Positions 1 to 9,327 of a stretch of DNA of 25,423 nt are shown here, one piece after another. Positions within the stretch are counted from its first letter, which is position 1; each line of letters begins with the position of its first letter. Where the stretch lies: NCBI GenBank assembly GCA_037176905.1, contig JBBBWG010007291.1, positions 1-25,423 on the forward strand. Reading direction: 5' to 3'. This DNA comes from Azolla pinnata. Its lineage: Eukaryota; Streptophyta; Polypodiopsida; Salviniales; Salviniaceae. A model generated the notes under the pieces. The model did not search any database. It was not told the DNA's origin and worked only from the letters and a program-made list of their open reading frames with translations. The position numbers were made by a program, and so were the translations under genes.

Positions 1-1166
1 CACATCCAACTGAAGAAGCTCCAAGTCCTCGAGCGCGACTACGCCGAGGAGGAAACGAAGGGTTGTCATCTTAACGAGGGTGAGAAGACTTCCGACTGCA
101 GGAATCAGACACCTGTTTGAGTCGATAGACCCACTTGCACGGGAGTGCTTTCCTATTCCACGGAGGTTCCACCAAGTCCCAAGTCTCGTTTGCTCGGATG
201 GAGTTCATTTCGAACTCCATTGCAAGTTGCCAACTTGTAGCATCCGTAGCTTCCATCGTTTCTCTGTATGTCGTAGGTTCATCGGCGTCCATAAAGAACA
301 AGCCAGGAGAGTACCTCTCAAGTGGCTGCAACAGTCTTTCCAATCGACGTGGAATGACTGGGCTAGCCGGTTCTAGTGCGATTGTACTTCGCAAGGCCAA
401 ACTTGGTTAATCTGACCCTGTCGGATCAATAGTAGCTCTGCTACTCGAAGTTTTCGCAAGTATGGCTCCTTCTGTACTGAGAGGGTTGGCTAGCCGTGAA
501 GCCGGCCTCGTGTGTTGTGTTGGGCCGTCCAAAGGAGTAGGTACGTCCGCAAACGTAACTCTCCGTAATTCTATCGGGCGATCGGCCGCCTTGTGCATCG
601 CGGACTCGTTGAAGACCATGTTCGAACTTCGGACAACTTGGTGAGTCTCCGGGTCCCATAAGCGATAGCCAAAACTTCCATCAGGTCCATATCCTAAGAA
701 AACGCATTTTCGTGACCTTGACTCGAGTTTAAGACACTCGTCTCTTGGCACATTTGTGTACGCTTCACATCCGAATATCCGCACCTTTACGTAATCCGGT
801 TTTTTTTCATGTCCAAAGCTCTTGCAGAATTTTCGATCCAAGAGGCCTACTCGGCGACATGTTGATAATGTGCACGGCACTGAGTAGCGCCTCGGCCCAG
901 AAGCCGTCCGTAAGTCCGGAATGGTGCAGCATAGAAACAATTTGATCTTGGATTGTACGATTCATCCGTTCTGCTACTCCATTTTGCTCCGGACTGTAAG
1001 GAGCCGTAAACTCCCGTCTAATGCCGCGTTCTCGGCGAAATTGGACGAACTTGTCAGACTTATACTCTCCCCCGTTATCGGATCGTATGCATTTAAGCTT
1101 CCAATCCGTCTGATTCTCGACCATTGCGAGCTAATCCTTGAAGATCATGAAAACATGGTCTTTTGT
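1..1166 (-). pseudogene. Ty1/copia pol fragment (integrase to start of reverse transcriptase), second copy
   Basis: Read right to left, this stretch encodes the integrase catalytic region (DNGGEY followed by PEQNGVAERMNRTIQ, about 1090-930), the integrase C-terminal part (FLGYGPDGSFGYRLWDPETH, about 690-640), a spacer, and the start of reverse transcriptase (ATSWQLAMEFEMNSI, ETWDLVEPPWNRKALPCKWV, about 240-90). Integrase before reverse transcriptase is the copia (Pseudoviridae) order. It parallels 1682-2890 at roughly 90-95 percent by eye, but lacks about 66 bp of the reverse transcriptase near position 95, covering the segment that reads KARIVAKG in the other copy. Frames shift several times, so it is a dead fragment. 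The left end runs out of the window and the right end is a junction near 1166. Confidence 0.85.
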
Positions 1167-2060
1167 CCTTCCGTGACAGCCGAAGGTTGGCAGGTAGCGG
1201 TGTTGTAGCAGATCGAGCCGTATGCATGCTGAATCGCTCCAAAATTCGTCGGATGTAATCGCACTGAGACAGATACAACTGTCGCGAATGTCGATTCCGT
1301 GTGATCTTCATCCCGAGAATATGACGCGCCGAACCAAGGTCTTTCATTGCGAATTTAAGCAGCATTTGCCGTCGGAGCTCGGCATGCTCTCCGATATGTC
1401 GACCGGCGACCAGTATATTGTCCACATAGAGGATAAGGAAGATGGGACTCCCATCTGGTGCGTCCTTACTATAGAAGCAATGGTCCTCATCCGATCGAAG
1501 AAAGCCGATCGATCGTACGAAATTGTCGAACTTCCTATTTCACTGCCTCGGAGCTTGTTTCAAACCGTACAAGCTCTTCCGTAACCGACATACGAGATGT
1601 TCACGGCCTAGTGACGCAAAGCCTTGCAACTCCTCCATATATATTTCCTCGTCTAGATCACCATGGAGGAATGTCATTTTTACATCCAACTGAAGAAGCT
1701 CCAAGTCCTCGAGCACGACTACGCCGAGGTGGAAACGAAGGGTTGTCATCTTAACGACGGGTGAGAAGACTTCGTCGAAGTCTACGCCGTACTCTTGCCG
1801 AAGCCCTTTGGCTACGATGCGCGCCTTATACTTCGGACTGGAAGAATCGGACACCTGTTTGATTCGAAAGACCCACTTGCACGGGACTGCTTTCCGATTC
1901 CGCGGAAGTTCCACCAAGTCCCAAGTCTCGTTTGTTCGGATGGAGTTCGTTTCGGACTCCATTGCAAGTTGCCAACTTGAAGCATCCGTAGCTTCCATCG
2001 CTTCTCTGTATGTCGTAGGTTCACCGGTGTCCGTAAAGAACAAGCCGGGAGAGTACCTCT
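1167..2060 (-). pseudogene. Ty1/copia reverse transcriptase, degenerate
   Basis: The minus strand encodes a copia reverse transcriptase in at least two frames. The part at 2043-1540 contains TWDLVELPRNRKAVPCKWVF, KARIVAKGLRQEYGVDFDEV, FSPVVKMTTLR, LDVKMTFLHGDLDEEIYME and RLRKSLYGLKQAPRQ. After QAPRQ the usual WYKRFD is replaced by a stop codon. The catalytic YVDD box follows as a YVDN version (VDNILVAG, about 1430), then the LGMKITR and LYLSQCDYIRRIL region to about 1190. RNase H is missing because the sequence switches to another copy's integrase near 1166. The family normally makes cDNA from its own RNA inside virus-like particles; this copy cannot. Confidence 0.9.
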
Positions 2061-3445
2061 CAAGTGGCTGCGACAGTCTTTCCGATAGGCGTCAAATGAC
2101 TGGGGTAGCCGGTTCTAGTGCGATCGTACTTCGCACATCTGAACTTGGTTCATCCAACCCTGTCGGACTAATAGTAGCTCCGTTACTTGAATTTTTCGCA
2201 AGTACGGCTCCTTCCGTACTAAGAGGGTTGGCTGACCGTGAAGTCGACCTCGTGTGTTGTGTTGGGACGTCCAAAGGAGTGGGTACGTCCGCAAACGTAA
2301 CTCTCCGTAGTTCTATCGGGTGATCGACAGCCTTGTGCATTGCGGACTCGTTGAAGACCACGTCCGAAGTTCGGACAACTTGGTGAGTCTCCGGGTCCCA
2401 TAAGCGATAGCCGAAACTTCCGTCAGGTCCATATCCTAAGAAAACGTATTTTCGTGACCTTGACTCGAGTTTACGACGCTCAGTCCCTTGGCACAAGTGC
2501 GTACGCTTCACATCCGAATATCCGCACCTTTCCGTAATCCGTTTTTCTTCCTGTCCAAAGCTCTTGCGGAATTTTCGATCCAAGAGGCCTACTCGGCAAC
2601 ATGTTGATAATGTGCACGGCCGTGAGTAGCGCCTCGGCCCAGAAGTAGTCCGTAAGTCCGGAATGGTGCAGCATAGAAACAATTCGATCCTGGATTGTAC
2701 GATTCATCCATTCTGCTACTCCATTTTGCTCTAGACTATAAGGAGTCGTAAACCCTCGTCTAGTGCCGCGTTCTCGGCAAATTTGGACGAACTCGTCAGA
2801 CTTATACTCTCCCCCGTTATCGAATCATAGGCATTTGAGCTTCCGATCCGTCTGATTCTCGACCATTGCGAGACAATCCTTCAAAATCGTAAAAACACGA
2901 TCTTTTGTCTGAGTCTGATAAGCCCACACCTTTCGCGTAGCGTCGTCAATGAAGGTGATGAAGTACGACACTCCACTGAGAGACGGATGTGGCATCGGGC
3001 CACAGATATCCGAATGGACCAAATCGAGCGGACTCGATTCTCTCGGCGCACTAGTCGGATGTGGGGCTGCGACTTGCTTGCAGTACTGGCAATGCTTGCA
3101 AAACTGATGATCGGAAAAGGAGAGCTTGGGAATGTTGTTGGCCTTGGATAGATGCGTGATGCCGGCTTTGCTCAGGTGGCCGAGTCTTCCGTGCCATAGT
3201 GATGACACCGGAATATCCACGAGGAATAAGTCACTCTCTCTGAGTGTGACGCACAAAGGATACAACGAATGTATCCTTGGACCACGAGCAAGTAGGAGGT
3301 TCCCTTTGTGGAGACTCCACCCTCCTGACGAGAAGCTGGCACGGATGCCTGCTTCGTCATGTTGTCCCACCGAGATGAGCGACCTTGAAAGCTCCGAGAC
3401 GTGCCGAACATCGTGGAGTACGATCGTAGAGCCACCCGGAACGTT
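2061..3445 (-). pseudogene. Ty1/copia integrase with GAG-pre-integrase domain, degenerate
   Basis: On the minus strand the GAG-pre-integrase zinc domain (WHGRLGHLSKAGITHLSK, then CKHCQYCKQ) lies at about 3210-3060. The integrase core start (DLVHSDICGPMP, then YFITFIDDATRKVWAYQTQT) lies at about 3040-2920. The protein then hits a stop just before DNGGEY: a TGA where the other copy has CGA, consistent with CpG deamination. The core resumes as VAEWMNRTIQD (about 2710-2690) and ends with the conserved FLGYGPDGSFGYRLWDPETH. A variable linker to reverse transcriptase follows. At least one stop and several frame changes make it inactive. Integrase would insert element cDNA into the genome. Confidence 0.88.
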
Positions 3446-3448
3446 AAG

Positions 3449-3721
3449 CTATACTGTACCAATGCCGATGACCGCACAATGTTGCGAATTTCCGATGCGT
3501 ACAGGATCGAAACTTTGAGCCGTATATTGTCGGGATTGCGATCGGAACGGAGTTACGTGGTAAGATGCACCCGAGTCGAGTAGCCAGCTGGTGGCTTCCT
3601 CCGTCGTAAGCAAAACTTCTGCTTCGGTCGTGCTCTCCACAGTGAGGATGTTCGGATCATCCTCCGTAGTATCTTCGATTGTGCGTTGTGAATTCGTACA
3701 AGATGAACCGCAGAAGTTCAC
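3449..3721 (-). pseudogene. Ty1/copia aspartic protease region
   Basis: The minus-strand reading frame contains TEEATSWLLDSGASYHVTPF, the typical copia protease site with catalytic Asp in DSGA. It is followed by the IGNSQHCAVIGIGTV segment expected in the next part of the fold. The protease would cut the Gag-Pol polyprotein. It lies between the gag zinc knuckle and the GAG-pre-integrase domain, as expected. This is the best-preserved protease of the three family copies here: the copy near 22040 is interrupted soon after DSGAS, and the copy near 24680 has lost DSGAS. Confidence 0.85.
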
Positions 3722-3990
3722 CTCCTCAGTACGATTGCCCTTTTGTGTAAATTTTTTGTTCTTCGCTTTGAGGGTTCGATAGTCGGCCTTGATGTGTCCA
3801 GGTTTCTTGCAATAGTTGCACGTCCGTAAATCCCTAGACTTACTTCGGTTTCTCGTCGCGTTCGGCCCGCGCGAGAAACTTTTTCCACGATGTTGCGATC
3901 GATCACCCGTACTCTGTACGGTGTAGGCTTCACTTGCCGAGTTCTGAACGAACGTTTTCCTCCGAGCGTCTTTAGATAGAATGGAGCTCG
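3722..3990 (-). pseudogene. Copia gag C-terminal part with damaged zinc knuckle
   Basis: This is the part of gag downstream of the insertion at 3991-4593. The minus strand encodes a nucleocapsid-type knuckle reading CNYCKKPGHIKADY at about 3820-3780. In the two plus-strand copies the same knuckle ends in Cys (CX2CX4HX4C), so the last zinc ligand is Tyr here. A basic stretch, KAKNKKFTQKGNRTEEVNFC, follows and leads into protease. Several frame changes precede the knuckle. Confidence 0.8.
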
Positions 3991-4593
3991 TTGTCGTGCC
4001 GTACGGCGGCGGATCTTTGCGCGAGTCGGGTGATGACCACTGGGGTCTTTGACGAGGAGAGGAAGAGATTGGAAAGAAGGGAGCAAGAATGGGAGCAAGA
4101 ACAATTTCTGAGATGCTTTAACTTGAAGAATTTCTTCAGAAAGAATAATGATCTGATGGTTGAACTTGTGAATTGATGAATTTCGTGAAGATTGGATGAT
4201 AAAGAGTTCCGGGGCCTCCCCTCAGGGCTTCCGCTCCCCTGTTCTTATAGCTGTAGTGACCCTATAAACGTATTATATGCATGTTATTTGTGCCTTTAGG
4301 CTATTCGTGTATGTAGCCTATATGTGTATGTAGACTATTTGTGCATGTGTGCATGCACTCTAGTCGTGCATGCATGTTTCTCTTGTATGAAATGCTCATG
4401 AAAGGCTTCTATCATATCTGGATGCATCTAATTTAACTTATGAGATGTTAGTGTAGTGGAAAGCTCTTTATTTAATAACGTGTAGGTACAGGGTTCAAAT
4501 CCTGCCCTTCGCATGTATAATACTATATTATATATAAGATATGTATATTCATGCCCTTACTAATTTGAAGGGGTGTACCGTGTACATTACGAC
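3991..4593. mobile_element. Foreign insert of about 600 bp splitting copia gag
   Basis: Compared with the plus-strand gag copies, sequence corresponding to the point after GAGCTC stops matching at about 3990 and resumes at about 4593 (TAATCTTGGAGTACTTC). The insert holds a purine-rich stretch (4040-4110), a GC-rich block near 4210-4245, a TATAAG motif on the minus strand near 4245, alternating TGCATG/TGTATG runs (4270-4385) and a tRNA-like module (4449-4502). A clear target-site duplication is not visible; CTCG and TTCG at the two edges are only suggestive. The element type is not recognised. Confidence 0.6.
4449..4512 (+). repeat. tRNA-like module (Pol III A and B boxes)
   Basis: TAGTGTAGTGG at 4449-4459 fits the tRNA A-box pattern TRGYNNARNGG, and GGTTCAAATCC at 4492-4502 fits the B-box. 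The 43-base spacing is that of a tRNA. Acceptor pairing was not recognisable and the T stem is imperfect, so this is a tRNA-derived SINE-like piece, not a functional tRNA gene. Confidence 0.55.
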
Positions 4594-5132
4594 TTCGTAA
4601 TCTTGGAGTACTTCACGGCCGCACCAGATGGGTTGCAGACGGTCCTGACGAAGGTTTCCCAGGATGGTGGAAGGCTACTCATCAGCAGTAAAGCTTTCAG
4701 CTCATTGTCGATCGTCATTCCTTGTGCTGACAGCTAGGAAATGATTCCTGCGTAGTCGTTCAGGTGAGCCGTGATCGAGTCGGATTCTTTCATCCGCAAG
4801 TTGTAAAGGCGCCGAATCAAATAGATCTTCGTAGCGGCCACCTTCTTTTCATAAGTGTCCGACAGCGTGTTCCATAGTTCTTTAGTTGTGGTACACGACT
4901 GAACCGTGTAGTACACGGATTTAGACAGATGCATCCGAATGGTAGCACGGGCTACCCGGTCCAGCTTCGTCCATACGTCCGGCTTGTATGTTGCCGGAGC
5001 CGTGTCATGCTTTAATGAATCGATCTGGCCACGGACTATGAGATAGTCTTGCATCTGCTCCTTCCAGAAGTTGAAGTTCGTCCCGTCGAACTTCCTTAGA
5101 CTTATCTCGGATGAGCCGGATGTTGAAGCCAT
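4594..5132 (-). pseudogene. Copia gag N-terminal part
   Basis: The start codon is at 5132. The minus-strand protein opens MASTSGSSEISLRKFDGTNF, then NFWKEQMQDYLIVRGQIDSL. This is the copia gag opening (a GTNFNFWK-type motif), and the capsid domain (UBN2 type) continues with YTVQSCTTTKELWNTLSDTY and KVAATKIYLIRRLYNLRMK. The frame breaks after NDYAGIIS, where the plus-strand copies read QLSAQG. Here Trp22 is encoded by TGG, whereas both plus-strand copies have TAG. Gag would form the virus-like particle shell. The gene is then split at 4593 by the insert. Confidence 0.87.
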
Positions 5133-5151
5133 TTGTCAGGAAGGCTTGTCC

Positions 5152-5450
5152 GTAGTTCTGTCCGAAGTGGTTACAACCGCGGATGAGTATGACTGCACTG
5201 CAGTCTACCCGAATGCGGTCTAACCAAGTTGGACATGAACGTGAAGGGGGCGGTAGTTCTGTCCGGAGTGGTTACAACCGCGGGTGAGTACGACTGCACT
5301 GCAGTCTAACCGAGTTGGACACGAACGTGAAGGGGGCGGTAGTTCTGTCCGGAGTGGTTACAACCGTGAGTGAGTACGACTGAACTGCAGTCTACCCGAA
5401 TGCGGTCTAACCGAGTTGGACAAGAACATGAAGGGGGTGGCAGTTCTACT
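5152..5450 (-). repeat. Leader minisatellite, about 3 units of 86-101 bp
   Basis: On the plus strand the units begin GTAGTTCTGTCC(G/G)GAAGTGG-like, contain GACTGCACTGCAGTCTA, and end near GAACGTGAAGGGGGCGG. Equivalent GAAC points at 5237, 5323 and 5424 give spacings of 86 and 101 bp; the shorter unit lacks part of the ACCCGAATGCGGTCTAACC segment. The same unit occurs once in the element starting at 20042 and four times in the one starting at 22399, always directly before gag. Confidence 0.85.
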
Positions 5451-5719
5451 CGGAGTGGGCACGAGCACTACGACTCTGTCCGAAGTGAGTACAAACCGTG
5501 TTGTCGAAGTCCGAGTTGAAATCGGACTGATACGCCTAATCCGTAGAATAACGAAATCGTACTGATTCTTCTAAAGCGGATTTCAGCCAAAGTACTTCTA
5601 CACGGAGTGAGCACAAGCCACTGGCTCTGCCCGAAGTGTGTACAAAACATTGTCAAAGAGAGTACGACTGTCGGAATCGTGGTCTAATCATACACTGCAC
5701 GAATTAGATGGCGATAGAG

Positions 5720-5746
5720 CGTTTTACTGCAGATTGCGGTAAAACG
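5720..5746 (-). promoter_or_regulatory. Conserved leader hairpin
   Basis: The minus strand reads CGTTTTACCGCA, ATC, TGCAGTAAAACG: a 12-bp stem with one mismatch and a 3-nt loop. The same hairpin sits in both other copies (20670-20694, 23032-23059), directly downstream of a shared AACCCACAGGGAGTTACGAC-type block. Packaging or dimerisation is inferred from position only. Confidence 0.6.
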
Positions 5747-6014
5747 GTCGTAACTCCATGTGGGTTGCTCCAAATCAGTTCCGTATCTTGTATTCTCTCC
5801 TTGACGTCGAGACGAACACGATGATGTGTTGCACAACGAAAGACGTTGCCGAAAACTCTTGGAAAGCTTAAGTCTTTACTCGCCGGTCGGAAAGTTACGG
5901 ATGGCCGTAGCTGTCTTGAATCTTCTCTAGACCACACGCTCTGACATCCACACTAAGTTGAATACAGTTGGAAGGTAGTAGTAGCAAATGACGGCCTGCA
6001 GCGAACGAAACCGC

Positions 6015-6026
6015 GCTCTGATACCA
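6015..6026 (-). promoter_or_regulatory. Second primer-binding site, perfect tRNA-Met(i) match
   Basis: On the minus strand this reads TGGTATCAGAGC, the standard plant copia primer-binding site complementary to the 3' end of initiator tRNA-Met. It lies 35 bp downstream of the LTR-adjacent site and shares the preceding CATT context, so the region looks tandemly duplicated. Confidence 0.7.
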
Positions 6027-6049
6027 AATGGTTTATCTAGAACCAGATT

Positions 6050-6061
6050 GCTCTAATACCA
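6050..6061 (-). promoter_or_regulatory. LTR-adjacent primer-binding site, one mismatch
   Basis: The minus strand reads TGGTATTAGAGC two bases after the LTR end (ACA, TT). It differs by one base (C to T) from the perfect site at 6015-6026. The element at 22399 carries the same variant. Confidence 0.7.
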
Positions 6062-6063
6062 AA

Positions 6064-6407
6064 TGTTGTGTGTGAGGCCGTCAAGCGGAATAATGACTAG
6101 CTCCCAATAGTATGGTGGAGGTGTCAAGAGGTAGGTTAGAACAAAGAGAAGATCAGATCTAAAGGAGGAGGCTTCATATCTGAGGTGGTCAGAAGTGGCG
6201 GCAAAGACACAAGAGATAGGGAGAGCAAGATAGGCACAATAATAGAAACTTCTTTTAACTAGAGTTGGAACAACCAACTTAGAACGACCATACAAGCTTG
6301 GTATTTATACCCCCAAGCTAGGGCTAAAGCCTTTACGGCTTCTTACAAGTATGGCCCGTTCACTTATGGACAGTGTGAACACGGCCACTAGATGCCCGTA
6401 TTCGACA
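6064..6407 (-). mobile_element. Copia LTR (5' LTR of the minus-strand element)
   Basis: This 344-bp LTR starts TGTCGAATACGGGCATC at 6407 and ends CACACAACA at 6064, with the usual TG...CA ends. It has a TATAAATA box on the minus strand at 6302-6309 and the primer-binding site directly after its end. It aligns throughout with the LTRs at 20042-20384 and 22399-22744. No matching 3' LTR is in the window. Confidence 0.88.
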
Positions 6408-6409
6408 AT

Positions 6410-6740
6410 ATTCACCTGTAAACAGTCAAATACAAGCATATTCACCTGTATATTTACATGTTTGATGCATATTCACTTGTATTGGGTACATATGTACATA
6501 TACACATAAATATTCATATATTCATGTATATTTACATGTACAATATGTAGATGTATATGTATATGCAAATGTATAGACGCATATTGATTTGTATATGGAT
6601 AAATACTGGATATTGAAGATTTTAATATATAATTATATGTTGGATCGATTGGGTAGAGTACTTGATTGTGTTAAATGAGACATGGGCTCAAATCTTGTCA
6701 TATGATCGTGGTGAAGTTGTTGTAAACATCACGTCAAATG
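6410..6740 (+). repeat. AT-rich repeat copy 1, ending in a tRNA-like module
   Basis: Degenerate TATTCACTTGTAT and ATGTATAT motifs fill 6410-6600. A block ending ACACATAAATATTCATAT at about 6502 recurs at about 7022 in copy 2, extending to nearly 40 identical bases. A tRNA-like module follows: TGGATCGATTGGGTAGAG (A-box region, 6641-6658) and GGCTCAAATCT (B-box-like, 6685-6695), 44 bases apart. Confidence 0.6.
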
Positions 6741-6849
6741 CGTAATAAAAGGAGCAATGAAGTTCGTGGCACACTTGCAACAAGAATGGATATTTACCAC
6801 ATTTTTCCACAGTGTTGGTACAACATAGACGCATTGTTTGTTGCAAATT

Positions 6850-7250
6850 AGCTTATATTAGCATGTATTCACTTGTATATGCATACATACATGCAAATTC
6901 ATCTAAATATATATTCTTTCATGCATATTTGTGTGTATATGCATAGTTATATGCATATTTGTCTATATATGTACATGCCTAATTTATATTCACATGTATA
7001 TATACATGCTATACATATATATACACATAAATATTCATATATTCATGTATATTTACATGTATATGTATATTTAGATGTATACAAGCATATTAATCTGTAT
7101 ATGGATAGATAGACATAGTACATTTTAGATCATAATAAAGATATATTAAACTAAATATTATATAATTGTATGTTCAATCGATGGACTAGATCACTTGATT
7201 ATGTGAAATGACATCATGGGTTCAAATCTTGTTTGTGGCAAGTCTTTAAG
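6850..7250 (+). repeat. AT-rich repeat copy 2, ending in a tRNA-like module
   Basis: This has the same architecture as 6410-6740: ATGCATATTTGTCTATAT-type repeats, then a shared block near 7022-7060, then a TGTATATGGATA segment. It ends in a tRNA-like module with an A-box region at 7174-7184 and GGTTCAAATCT at 7219-7229. Between the boxes CTTGATT.TGT.AAATGA is shared with copy 1. A 79-codon open frame at 6873-7112 is only a translation of the repeat. Confidence 0.6.
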
Positions 7251-7892
7251 AGATGTAATTATATCTTCCTTAACAAAGCGGAGGATCACATAGGAAAAAG
7301 AAAACAAGAAATACAAAAAATCAAGAGAGGTGTCGCCTCCCTTCAGTTATTACAGATATGGCATCACGACTACACTCAGCCAAACGAGACTTGTATAGAG
7401 TGATTGATAGCAAAGAAAGTATTTTCTCGCACAACACATATGCGAAGTGGACGTAAAAGGGTGCCAGGCGTACCAATACTTTCTTTAATAACTTCCCTAA
7501 GAAAGCACCAATGGTGGGTATCTCAAAACTACGAGTACACGGCTCAATTATTACAGATCCCATCGAGGTTAACAACATATCCTCCAACTACTCCAAATGC
7601 CTCTTAACTGCCAAAACAATTACACTAGATGTCCAAATAGCTAAAGAAATCATTTGGAGACAAGTGTCGTGGAGAGTTAACGACAAGATCAACGATTTAT
7701 TGTACTCGACATCAACTATTATATACAAAATATTCATAGAGGGTAGTGTTGATTGGGTAGTACGTATAATGATAGAAAACATACATGACTCCCAAAGGGC
7801 TTCATTCCAGGTAGAAATATATTTGCTAATATATTTACTTTTGGGGGTACATCATCTAAAGCCAAGAAATATGGGGAAGATTTGGCGGTCCT
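7251..7892. other. Intergenic stretch without a recognisable gene
   Basis: The region is AT-rich. A 141-codon open frame on the plus strand (7511-7936) has no motif I recognise and overlaps the candidate LTR to its right, so I do not call it a gene. No tandem repeat or RNA gene was seen here. Confidence 0.5.
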
Positions 7893-8571
7893 TGTTAGAA
7901 CCAAGCAAGAGATTGAAGAAAGATATAGGAGAATAGAAGAAGAGATTAGAGAGGAATGATAAGAGAAAAATGTGTTTATTATAATAAAATGAATACAATA
8001 GGAGTTTAATACAACGTAGTCTTCGGGAGCTTAAAACTAGTGCCGATTCGAACTGATTTAATATGATCTATATGTTTCTATTTATAGGTTCCTATAGAAT
8101 AACCAAAAGATTTTTAAAGTGTTCTAAAATGTTCTAGACCTAGAATATTTTAGGATATTTTAGAACATAAGCCCCAATCTCTCTTACATCCACCTTTCAT
8201 GTTTTCCTCTTTTGATCCTTATGATATGACTCTACAGTTATAAAAAACCTAAAGCAATTTTCTAACCATTCCAATTGTTCTTTTTAGGTTTATGAAGATA
8301 ATCTAGATTATAAACTGGTTGACTAATAGTTTAGTTTTTAATTGTGTTATCATAATGCATTCATTAGCTAAACCTCGCCATGAAGAAGAAGACCATTATT
8401 GGATTGATGAAAAAAAAGATCCCTATAATTGGGACCGGTGGCTTGACCCTCTCGAGTCTAAGAGGGTTAGATAACACCATACGATAGGAAGGGGACTTTG
8501 GATTTATCCTATAGTAAAAAATAACACCTCTAAGCATTTCTTTAAAGGTATTTGTTAATTGGTTCCTAACA
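7893..8571 (-). mobile_element. Candidate solo LTR of an unidentified retrotransposon
   Basis: On the minus strand the segment begins TGTTAGGAACC at 8571 and ends GGTTCTAACA at 7893, giving nearly perfect short terminal inverted repeats with TG...CA ends. Inside are a TTCTAG/GAATATTTTAGG pentamer region (8105-8170), CCTATAAATAG (TATA-like, about 8085-8095) about 20 bp after it, and AATAAA-like signals near 7975-7990. Flanking 5-mers (GTCCT and CACGT) do not match. No primer-binding site or polypurine tract was seen, which argues for a solo or rearranged LTR. Coincidence is possible. Confidence 0.35.
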
Positions 8572-9327
8572 CACGTGGAATGGAGCGAGTGGTTGGTGCG
8601 GCTAACACTACGTTAGGCCCATTCTTTATGCGATGTTCTAGAAGTTTGTGTTTGAATAAATTTGGAATCATGGCAAAGCATGCTTTAGGATGGAGTGAAC
8701 CCTACATATAATGTGATAGCTATGGATATTTACAATTATTATGTGATGTAAAATTCAATCGACAATTAACCTCTGACAACCATTCATTTATAATGTTGTT
8801 TTCTTATTCAGTTTATTTATAATCTTATAAGGTTTTTCTTAGGTTGTAATAATAATGTATAAAAAGTATGAAAATATAGGTAAGATGATCGATATCAAAT
8901 AAAGTAGAATAAATGTCCGAGGTCACTCCTCCCTTAAAAGGGGTTTCGTAAACGCTTTTTTCAATATGTTACAGATCTGTATTGACAATTCTCTTATGTA
9001 TTGACAATCATAAGTGGCAATTATGAGTTTGTGATAAAGTTTTTGTCATCGGTTTGGGAAATAGTTGATCAGTCAACTTCAACCGTGTATAAGTTCCCAA
9101 GGTGTAATTGTCAGTTTGTGGTTTCAATCTAATGCTAAGGTGGATCTTCCGGGAAAAAAGAAAATTGAACATATAGAGATGAAGCAGCTAGAAATATATA
9201 TTTCCCAGCAAGGAAAGTAAAAATGGTATTTTCGGGAACAAACAACATAAACAATGAAATGAAAGAGTGTTGCAACTTTTGACATGCAACGGAGAAGAGT
9301 GACTACTACCTTGAGCATCCGGAAGCC
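8572..9327. other. 3' flank of the callose synthase gene
   Basis: No gene is recognised. The part next to 9327 probably holds the 3' untranslated region and poly(A) signals of the minus-strand gene, but no clear AATAAA could be assigned. The left part (8572-8720) is moderately GC-balanced with short broken frames. Confidence 0.45.

Larger units (their letters stand above)
5133..6063 (-). other. Copia untranslated leader (931 bp) of the minus-strand element
   Basis: This lies between the end of the 5' LTR and the gag start codon. It holds two primer-binding-site-like sequences at the LTR side, a hairpin at 5720-5746, and a tandem repeat next to gag (5152-5450). No long conserved reading frame was found. 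The corresponding leaders are 707 bp at 20385-21091 and 1005 bp at 22745-23749. Confidence 0.75.

Noticed and set aside
4449..4512. Functional tRNA gene
   Set aside because: A and B boxes are present, but stems and a convincing anticodon arm are not, and it lies inside an insert in a dead retroelement.
6873..7112. 79-codon Tyr/His/Met-rich frame
   Set aside because: It is a translation of the degenerate TATATGCATA repeat.
8360..8720. Organelle-derived insertion or host gene fragment (plus strand reads DPYNWDRWLDPLESKRVR)
   Set aside because: It looks protein-like in one short frame, but I could not match it to any known plastid, mitochondrial or nuclear protein, and stops follow quickly.
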